The notes below the pieces were generated by a model that ran no database searches, had not been told where the DNA came from, and saw only the letters and a list, made by a program, of their open reading frames with translations. 64,000 nt of DNA, taken from assembly GCA_010909165.1 (NCBI GenBank), contig MU008175.1, forward strand, positions 434,001 to 498,000. Reading direction: 5' to 3'. Made by a program: the position numbers and the translations under genes. Source of the stretch: Anthoceros angustus. Taxonomy: Eukaryota; Streptophyta; Anthocerotopsida; Anthocerotales; Anthocerotaceae. Position 1 is the stretch's first letter. The number at the start of each line of letters is the position of its first letter. This document shows positions 53,299 through 62,460 of this stretch, piece by piece.

Positions 53299-55960
53299 AT
53301 GGCCAAACAGGACAGCTACGTTGAGCCCCACAAGTACATGTTACTCGCTATTGATGGGATGGACCAAAAGCGGAGATCCCACATTTTTACGGTGGCCAAA
53401 GAATTTAAGTGAGGAGTGCCGCATAGGCATACATGTGGTGGGCTGCATGGTTCATAACTATACATATAAAGCGGCGACATATTTGCACTATCTGCAAACC
53501 GGAGCATGCAACGATATGCATCATCCAATATGTTCTGCACAATTATGAAGGGATATTGCCTAAAGTCTTGTACTTGCAGTTGGACAATACTTGTCGAGAG
53601 AACAAAAATCAACTTCTTTTTGCATATCTGAATATGTTAGTAGATATGGGGACATTTCAGAAGGTGAAGGTGGGCTTCCTTCTAGTGGGGCACACACATG
53701 ACAAGATTGACCAAATGTTTTCACGGTTTTCTGAAAGCCTGAAACACAAGGAAGCGCACACATTGCACGCGCTGTCTGATATTCTCGTAAAAGCATACAC
53801 ACCAACTCCGGCAGTGAAAATTCTCACCGAGGTGCCGGACTTCCGGTCATATGTCTGGCCCATCAGAAGAGGAGATGGATCGTATACAAACAAATTAAAC
53901 CGAATAACCTTCGCTCCAACACCGCTTCAAGATAACACGGAGGATAAGGCGAGCGAGGTCTAGTCTGCTATTCAAGCAAGCAATATTCAACATCGCCGCT
54001 ATGGGAGACTGAAGGAGGCTTGGAGTTCTTGAAGTTCGTCCTGTCTAACGACATCACAGCATCATCTCTCCTAGCACTGCGGTCTAGGGACAAAAAGGGC
54101 ACACTTCCAGGTTTAAAGGCAACAGAGGGTGTGGCCCATCTTAAAGAAGGGCTCTCTGGCTTGCGTGCATATATTGCCGCAGATGAACATTTGTGGTAGG
54201 AGGCCTTCTGGGAGGACCAGCATGAGATTGCGGTTATCGTGGAGAACAACATTGGCCTGGCGCTCCAAAAGCCGTGGAAATGGTTTTCAAGGTCGGACGT
54301 TGAAGATACAGTACAGCCTTTGCGCTTACCGAATGAAACCCTTCTGGACGAATCATTATTGAGGGAGCTTCCACGGCGTGATATGTACTTAGGGGCTTCC
54401 AGCGAGTGGCTCGACAGCAGCAAGAAATGGAGCGACTGAATGGCGATGTGGCTAAGATTGAAAATGGAATGTTCATCGCAATTCCATGCTTGACGGATAC
54501 GCACAACAGACCTTTTTGGATAGGAAGAGTGGTGGAAGTGAAACATGATGCTTTACGACCGAGTCTGGTCCACTGCATGTGACTAACATACGACGCTTCG
54601 AAGGGCGATATGTTGAGGAGTACATCGTCCGCGACAAGGCCCAAGCATCGGGGAGAAGTCATCAAGGCAAGGGTCAAAGACCGTGTTCCCCAAAACATAC
54701 AAGAGATTCACATCAATGATACGAATATTGTACTATGGTTTCAACCTTACTACGCTGGAAGCATTTATACGCCAACGACAAAAGGGCTATAAAGGAGAAG
54801 CTAAGCGAGATACGCGGCTTCATTGAACCACCGGTGAAGATGTGTCGATAATAGCGATGAGGAGGAGGCGGATATTGACAACATGATGTCAAGGACTAAA
54901 TCGTAATCGGAAGAGGAGATGGTCGGCTATTACAGTGCGGTCCGAGGCGAATAACCTTCGTTCCAACACAGTTCAAGATAACACGGAGGACAAGGCGGAG
55001 GCGAGGTCTAGTCACGGTTATTGAAGCAAGCAATATTCAACATCGCCGCTATGGGAGGCGAGGCTTGGAGTTCTTGAAGTTCGTCAATCTCATCACGGCA
55101 TCATCTCTCCTAGCTGCGATAGGGACAAAAAGGGCACACTTCCGTGTTTAAAGGCAACAGAGGTGTGGCCCATCTTAAAGAAGGGCTCTCGGCTTGCGTG
55201 CATATATTGCCGCAGATGAACATTTGTGGTGGGAGGCCTTCTGGGAGGACCAGCATGAGATTGCGGTTATCGTGGAGAACAACATTGGCCTGGCGCTCCA
55301 TAAGCCATGGAAATGGTTAACAAGGTCGGACGTTGAAGATACAGTACAGCCTTTGCGCTTACCGAATGAAACCCTTCTGGACGAAGCATTACTGAAGGAG
55401 CTTCCATGGCGTGATATGTACTTAGGGGCTTACCAGCGAGTGGCTCGACAACAGCAAGAAATGGAGCGACTGAATGGCGATGTGGCTAAGATTGAAAATG
55501 GAATGTTCATCGCAATTCCATGCTTGACGGATATGCACAACAGACCTTTTTGGATAGGAAGAGTGGTGGAAGTGAAACATGATGCTTTACGACCGAGTCT
55601 GCTGGTCCACTGGTACAGGACGGAACATACGGACGCTTACGAAGGACGATATGTTGAGGAGTACATCGTCCGCGGACAAGGCCCAAGCATCGCGGGGGCA
55701 GGTCATCAAGGCAAGGGTCAAAGACCGTGTTCCCCAAAAACATACAAGAGATTCACATCAATGATACAGTAATATTGTACTATGGTTTCAACCTTACTAC
55801 GCGGAAGCATTTATACGCCAACGACAAAGGGCTATAAAGGAGAAGCTAAGCGAGATCTGGCTTCATTGAACCAATGAAGATGTGTCAGATAATAGCGATG
55901 AGAAGGAGGCGGATATTGACAACATGGATGATGATGACGGAAACTGTGTACTGGAAGAAC
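53299..55960 (+). pseudogene. DUF7869-like transposase, duplicated and broken (relic B)
   Basis: The frame begins MAKQDSYVEPHKYMLLAIDG. Motifs in order are AIDGMDQK, IGIHVVGCMVHNY, LPKVLYLQLDN with RENKN, VGFLLVGHTHDKIDQMFSRF, and a VPDFRSYVWPI segment. These match the DDE-like domain I know as DUF7869. Frames shift near 53412 and 53505. The C-terminal part is tandemly duplicated (53901-54947 and 54948-55960). The second copy keeps a long frame, 55194-55772, with EDTVQPLRLPNETLLDEALL and the C-terminal NRPFWIGRVVEV module. Copy 1 has a nonsense TAG at 54197-54199 where copy 2 has TGG, and a deletion near 54575. Confidence 0.7.
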
Positions 55961-56514
55961 CTTAGGGCGAACATGACTTCTGACATTGTCTTTGTTTATG
56001 GCTGTTGTTCTAGAAGGGGAATCATGAAAAACCTATATGCATCGGGCGGAGTGGGCATTACTGCTTTTTTGTCTTTGCGTTTTTCATATGTTACACCACC
56101 CCAGTGGTCACTCTTTCATTTCGCAACAACCCTAAACATAAATCTTCGATAATTGCGGTTCATGATTGAAACCATGGTTGGAAGTATGACACATGAACAG
56201 AACGCAGCATTGTTCTGAGATTGTATGTCTTGGAAGGACGGTGTCTGGCTTGAAGGTCCGTTCCACGAACACTTGTTCCTACAGAAGCTTCTGGAAAGAT
56301 GCACATGAAAAGGAGGGTCACCGTTAACAGTTTGAACTATTTCACACACATGCATTCCGTCCATACATGATTCTTCATGGTGATCATGGTTCCACTGGGT
56401 AGGTGGGGCATGACGTGATTTGGCTCCGGCAAAGCGGTGCCGAATCCCAGCCTTTATGCCAATAGTAGAGACTATCAATCCAAGCCGGGTGGGTACAACG
56501 TCGGCTATCGCAGA

Positions 56515-56540
56515 GTCGGCGCCGGCCGGCCGGCGCCGAC
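56515..56540. repeat. GC palindrome 9 (perfect, GTCGGCG...CGCCGAC)
   Basis: A perfect 26-bp palindrome, GTCGGCGCCGGCC facing GGCCGGCGCCGAC. The outer GTC/GAC arms are specific to this copy. Confidence 0.95.
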
Positions 56541-56839
56541 CCCAACAGAATCATGTCCGAGAAATGTGAAAGTTGCATAAATAGGGATGATTTCTACCAC
56601 CCTTTCCGTGTCATTTCATACCCTCTCAAGTTTAACAGGCCACGGCTGGACATGGTGCATAGGGTTTGAGGCCCAGAATGGTGTCATCTTCTGAAATGAC
56701 CAAGTCTTTGTACGATTGACCGGCCGGAATGGGGAAGTTCATGGGCTCTATTTCGACACTTCCACAGGTGTCTGCCTTTCCTAATACCATGCACACACAC
56801 TGGCGGGTCCATGAAAGCGATGCGACCCTCGGGTGCACA

Positions 56840-57420
56840 CCTTACTTTTGAGTGGGAAATTCTACATTTTCCGTGAACCACTGTTTCCCAACCCATTGCA
56901 AACCCCCTTTGGCGTATATTGTACAGAAAACCCCCTTCCTGTATATTCACCCCGTTGCAACTTTGTTGTGTTAGGAGTCGAGGGAACATTATTCAAAAAC
57001 TCTAAACCCTCGTTCGACGACCAGTATTCATCAGTGGAATATTGTTTACCCCTCATCACAGTAACAAGTCCGCGCTCACCTCGAGTTTCTCGAGTAAGTT
57101 TTAACTGATGCTGGAAAGATATATTGTGCAACTTGCTTTACTGCCAACTGCTTATATCCGCCCATAAGGTATTGGCCAAACAAACTTTCTAAGTCCGGAA
57201 CTTCTTTCACTGCATAATTTGTGGTTTGGGCGTATATGCATTCTCCAAAACACCGGTTAGTTTGGGAAGCGTGAAAGCTTTCTTCCGTGCAAGCACTGTT
57301 GAAAACTCAAAAACATCTGGTCAACCTGGTCATGTGTATGCCCAATACCTTCTGGAAAACCTTAAGCTCCACCAACATATTCAGATAAGAGAATAGCAGT
57401 TGTGGCGGGACTTTCGCTGA
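56840..57420 (-). pseudogene. Transposase fragment of the same family (relic F)
   Basis: Minus-strand pieces match relic B: YLNMLVELKVFQK-like text near 57380, a degraded GHTHDQVDQMF block near 57335, and KQYSTDEYWSSNEGLEFLNN near 57040, equivalent to the relic B segment around 54000. Frames are heavily shifted. It is a decayed third transposase copy in opposite orientation to relic B. Confidence 0.55.
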
Positions 57421-57421
57421 T

Positions 57422-57473
57422 GGCCAGCCGGGCGCGCACAATCCCGTGTCGTTGTAGGAAGAAGTCCGTTCCC
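57422..57473 (-). repeat. Inverted partner of 52958-53010
   Basis: Reverse complement of the segment left of relic B. See the entry at 52958. Confidence 0.7.
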
Positions 57474-58380
57474 AAGGGAATGGTCTCGCTTATTCTGAGC
57501 TCTGACCTATCGCTGAGCGGACTTCATCGAGGTTGGGTCGGCTCCACAACCCTAAGTGTGTGCCCCTCCACAACTCGTCGGACCGGTAGCGCGACCGGAC
57601 CTTCCACAAACCCCGCCCGGATTTCTCCAAGTACTACCGAACAGACGAACGACGCTGCCTTCTCGCCCACGCACTCTAGCCCCCGGCCTCAACTCGTCCG
57701 CCACAACTCCACCTCAACACACACGCCAGAACACGACCCTTCTCCCTTATCCATTCCCACTAGTAGTCACAACACCAACACGCGATGTATTCACACGGGC
57801 CGCCTTTGCCTTCCCCGCTTCACGCTCATGGAGAAGTAGCTTCGCGACTGCATCCACCTCCGTTCAGTGACCTCCAAGAATGGCTTCCGCCCGGTCGCCC
57901 CAAAGCGCCTCCTAATCCCCTCCGGCTGCTTCACGCTCATGGAGAAGTGGCTCGCATGACCCTCCGCTCCAGCAGCCTCCAAGGTTAGTCTCTAGAAATC
58001 ACCCATGAGCACCTCCGAGCTCAGTCCAACCCGATGCACCCATCAAGCGTGTTGGCGGAGCTCGTCACGAGCTCTAAACACATCCTCTACCACCACCACC
58101 CCGCACGGTGACGCAGAACTCACTCCGCCTCGAGCACGGAAGGCAAGAGCACACGGAGCGAAGATGGTACGGGATAGTCTGCCTTGGACGCCAGCCTTCC
58201 TATATACTCCCCATACCCTAACCTAACCCGCCTATGTATGTATCCTAACCCTGCTATGTATGTACCCTAACCACAGGTCGGTAGTAGCCGGACGTACCTC
58301 ATCAACTGCTGCGACTTCTTGCACCACCGCCCCAAACAAGAGATCCATGCCAGGCGATGCCCACCAAACTAAACCACCCG
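57474..58380. other. C-rich sequence without a recognised gene
   Basis: A pair of near-identical 20-bp segments (CACGCTCATGGAGAAGT) lies at about 57821 and 57930. TATGTATGTA(T/C)CCTAAC repeats occur near 58231-58272. A plus-strand frame runs through part of it, but no domain is recognised. Confidence 0.4.
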
Positions 58381-58381
58381 G

Positions 58382-58770
58382 CCAGACCACTCGATCGGAC
58401 TTCGCCCGGACGGACCACTCCGCCGGACCTCTCAAGGACGGACCACTCCATCGGACCTCGCCGACGGACCACTCCGGACCTCGCAAGGACGGACCACTCG
58501 CCGGACCTCTCAAGGCGGACCACTCCATCGGACCTCGCCGGACGGACCACTCCGTCGGACCTCGCAAGGCGGACCACTCCGCCGGACCTCGCCGGGCGGA
58601 CCACTCCGTCGGACCTCGCCGACGGACCCTCCGTCGAACCTCGCCGACGGACCACTCCGCCGGACCTCGCCGGACGGACCACCCGCCGGACCTCGCCGAC
58701 GGACCACTCCATCGGACCGCCGGACGGACCACTCCGGACCTCGCCGGACGGACCACTCCGTCCTCCAACC
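58382..58770 (+). repeat. Minisatellite of GGACGGACCACTCCG units
   Basis: About 390 bp of a tandem array with units of roughly 24-30 bp alternating GGACCACTCCG(C/T)CGGACC and TCGCCG(G)AC. The open frames on both strands across it encode only repeats such as RRTDHS or EVRRSGP and are not counted as genes. Confidence 0.9.
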
Positions 58771-58837
58771 GGACAGGTTCAGCGTAAAAGTGCAATCGGC
58801 CGAAAATGGCCTTATTGGCTAACTCCTCCTATCCCTC

Positions 58838-60680
58838 TTAGCGATGACCGAAAAAGCAAAACAAGCCGCCAAGAGTACGGACATCGGATTTGGCACTCCA
58901 CAGCAGTGCATTCTTATTCTCCCATGCAGTATTGTCGAGTTGAAGATAGAGGACCTTTGGTAGTAGTCCCTCGTAATTTGAAATTACATGCTGAATATTG
59001 GCTATAGTCAGGTTTGCATCGTTCCAGATGTTCCCATATGCCATGAATAGTTTCGCCGACAAGGTGTAGTTGTAAACCATGCAACCCACAGCGTGGACGT
59101 CGATCAAACCTACATCTGAAAGGTCCTTCGGCAATCGCGTAAAGTGGGGAAGTTGTGTCTTCTGCTTGTCCATCCCGTCGAAAGATATGCCGATATACTT
59201 CGCCGGATCCCCATAGCATTTCACACGGTGCTTGATGCATTTCTCTCTCTCAGACTTCAGTAGCTGCTCGTGCCGTCTCAGATCAGCTTCAAATCCTTCT
59301 GTAAAATAATCAACCAAAGTACATTAAAAAATATACTGCCACTTTAGCGGATGGACATCCACGGTGCGGTGGTCGACGGCCACAGGAGGCGCTGTGCGGC
59401 GCACTCGACAAAATGCGCCCCGACCCGAATGACTTGGCAGCCGACCGGGCGCACGCAGCCGAGGCGCGCTGACTGACAAAACTCGAGGTGGCGGTGACAT
59501 GCACTCGCGGCTGACCGACATATGCCGAACGGTGGACTCCAATAAACCTACAAAACATCTAGTACAAGCAAGTTCAAATCACGTCTCACCTTGTTTTTCT
59601 CTATTTGTCTCGGTCTTTATATTTCGTTTGAGGTAGTCGCAGGTTGTGCACAAGGCAAACCGATTGCTCTTCGGGATTTTGACCTTGTGGAAGTACGTAG
59701 CCCAAAGCTGACAAAAGTACGAATGAAATACAGATCATTGCCACAGACATGGTGCTTGTATTCTTGAAAGACCTTGCCTTTTGTGTAAGAGTCAGGAAGG
59801 TGATACACTTCAATGTTTGGCATTCTCTCGGCAATGAGCATAAACAGTTGGTTCATCCACGAAGATGCATCGATTCGGCCGCCTCATCGAAGAAGGCGCA
59901 TCACGCAATGTTCCGATCGCTCGCCGCTTCTTACCGGCTAGATCCAATACAATAAACGCGTCTGAAGGCCTCTCTACAACAATAGACTTTTCCTCGTCCA
60001 ACAAGAAACGAGTCTACCCCAACCCTTCCATCGCTCCCATCATCGACATCAAAAAGGGATTGTAGACACATCTCTTGCTCCTGCCTGCACATTCTAAGGA
60101 ACCGATACCTCAAATCTCGAAAGGTTGCCTTCCATATTGTCCTCAAGCATTGTCTACCACAACAGGTTCTGCAGAAATCGCGGGTAATACGAACCTCTTC
60201 ACATTTCATCTCAGGCACTTTCGATTGCCTTTTATGAGGGCGTCTACGTACGTGGTGGTCTGCCATGTTCGATAAACGATTCGGACCCGAGCTCCAAATT
60301 ATATGTACGCCTTTGTGGAGGTTGATGTTCAAAGGCACTGTCATCTGAGTCCTCTTCCTCCACAACCTCTTCTGCCGAACGTCTTGGGGCCACTCCAGGT
60401 GGAAACAAGTGTCTTCTAGATATAAGCGGTCTGCATACAGAGGTGGCATTCACCCCAACAGAAGCGGCCATATTTGAATTCGGTGAGTCGTCCCGACGTG
60501 GAGCACCTCCAAGAGGAGTAGTCTTGCGGATAACAGGAATGTACGGCGAGCCCTGTCCGGTTGGAGAAGGACTTTCGTGAATGGCATCCAACATAATGAA
60601 ATGGGCAGGTGTCTTCGGGATGGATATAATTATCGCGATCGGGAGTGGTGGAGGCTGTGCACCTACAGTACGGATTGAAC
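58838..60680 (-). pseudogene. DUF7869-like transposase, N-terminal and central part (relic C)
   Basis: On the minus strand the upstream part (60.45-59.93 kb) has a Cys-rich stretch with FCRTCCGRQCL, then VGRGKVYCCREAFRR. Next come MNQLFMLIAERMPNIEVYHL, YFHKVKIPKSNRFALCTTCD (a C-x2-C pair) and, after an intron of about 290 bp ending near 59300, the catalytic region YIGISFDGMDKQKTQLPHF, VHAVGCMVYNYTL and LPKVLYLQLDN with WENKN. The sequence then diverges near 58880, before the GHTH motif, so the protein is truncated beside the minisatellite. At least two frameshifts lie between 59.7 and 60.0 kb. Confidence 0.7.
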
Positions 60681-60689
60681 AAAACTGAA

Positions 60690-61633
60690 ATCAGTTAATA
60701 AGAGACTTTTGAATGGATTCGATTTTTGGCACAAGTTTGAACGTCGTACCTTCGTTCAGTACTCCCTCTTCATCTTCAACACCTTGACTGCCAACTTGCA
60801 CTTCCTGCTCGACACCTCGCCGTTGACGCCTCTGACCTCACTCACCAAACGAGACAAATCTCAGAAATGTGAAACGGAAAAGAAGGTCAAGATATGCAAA
60901 TAGTGCTCGCCTGTTTCCTTTGACTGGTCCGGCCACCAGAAGCATGGCAGTTTTCTTCCGACTATTCCATATCGGGAGGAATCTCGCATTGTGACCGAGC
61001 GCCAACATCCAAGTCCTTTGTCTTCAAGAACTTCTTCCATTGCTTCAACGTCGGCAATTCTCCGAGATCCAACAGCTGAGTCGAGGGAACTGTTCGACTT
61101 TGAATTAGGATCAAAGTCACAACATTAAACACACACATGTGAGACAAAAGCTGTAACGTGTGGTGTTGGATGATCCATAATTTGAATTTGAACTTATTAG
61201 GGCAAATCATAGTAACTACGGTAGGATCCAGTTGATGGGACCATACTAGCTTCCTATTTTAGTGCCCGACAATAGGATATTCGAAGCGTAGTGGTTGTAA
61301 GTGATAGACCTTGGACGAGAGTAAAGACGTTGTGCCAAGAAAAAGATGGTATACATTGAGTTGGATGAACCGGAATTTGAAATGGCCCTATTTTAAGCAA
61401 CTGCAATTTAATGACTCAAGAACATGTTCATTGAACCTTTCTTTCCTGCTATTTCAGAGCCTTTTTAGCGTAACTTGCAGGTGTTCAGGCTTTATCATAA
61501 TCCTGTTGATGCAGTGCAAATGCTGATATTTGATTTACGCCGAAGCTCGACCCTCGCCTTCTTCATCAAGCATTGAAGGATCCGGATTCGCATTATTACC
61601 CCAACTTTCCGCACGGAGGACTTTGAAGATTGC
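60690..61633. promoter_or_regulatory. Divergent intergenic region between relics C and E
   Basis: About 0.9 kb between the oppositely oriented transposase (left) and the 61.6-kb frame (right). It should contain both promoters if the two genes belong to one element. No clear motif was identified. Confidence 0.3.
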
Positions 61634-62083
61634 ATGATGGTGATGGCAAGGATGCTACGGAGCAACAAGCATGCAGCGAATGATCCTCCAGCTGCGTTAG
61701 AGGCCCCCAAACGCATCAAGAAGCAGCGGAAAAATGCAGTTGCCGCTGCAAGAGCAACAGGACCCGTGCAAGGGCGCGTAGCGGATGAGGGGATGCAGAT
61801 TCACGCGGATGTGGTGACAGTAACCCCACCCGCGGTCATGCAGATGAGGGAATCCTCTTATGGTAGTGTCCGGGCATCCACCTCAAAGGGTAGTCAACGG
61901 AAAGGATATGAAGACATGGAAGGCCAGCGAGGGAGTACCAACCTCAGTGGAAATGCAGGAACTGCGATTCCTCATGCTTTTAACTTTGTGGAGCAGCTTT
62001 GTGAAAAAGCTCCAAGATTCTCTTCTAAAGTGGTACAACACCGACTAGGAGTGGAGCGTTATTTCAGAAGAAGAACCGGATGA
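61634..62083 (+). CDS. Uncharacterised small reading frame upstream of ParB-like gene
   Basis: A 149-codon frame beginning MMVMARMLRSNKHAANDPPA, with a basic nuclear-localisation-like KRIKKQRK early on and no recognised domain. It may be an upstream exon of relic E or a separate small gene of the element. Evidence is only the open frame and its position. Confidence 0.3.
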   Translation: MMVMARMLRSNKHAANDPPAALEAPKRIKKQRKNAVAAARATGPVQGRVADEGMQIHADVVTVTPPAVMQMRESSYGSVRASTSKGSQRKGYEDMEGQRGSTNLSGNAGTAIPHAFNFVEQLCEKAPRFSSKVVQHRLGVERYFRRRTG

Positions 62084-62460
62084 TCTAGGTCTGCCTTGGA
62101 TTCCACTACTGGCCTTATGGATTAACGGTTATAATGGTATTGAGGGGGATTCCCAGGCAAGAATTGGCTGGATTCTTTGTGCAACAGTTGACGGGATGGG
62201 CGAAGATATGCACATACATTTTCTGGTAACCAAGAAACCTCACTTGCACATAACGATGACATCAACACACATCTCCTGCTGATAATGGATGCTGCTAAGA
62301 TTATGGCTCGGCGTTGTGAGCCATGGCGCCAGGTTAAAATCTGCCTTGCACGAGTCTGTTCAAGACGTAAGTAAGTTGTGTTTCAGTTCTGTATCACTTC
62401 CCACATTTAGTTAGGGTTTCGCCTCATGCTAGTATACTAAACCTATTCTGTATGTAGCAG

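Noticed and set aside
58232-58795. 187-codon minus and 175-codon plus frames
   Set aside because: Both are produced by the 58.4-kb minisatellite and encode only short repeated peptides.
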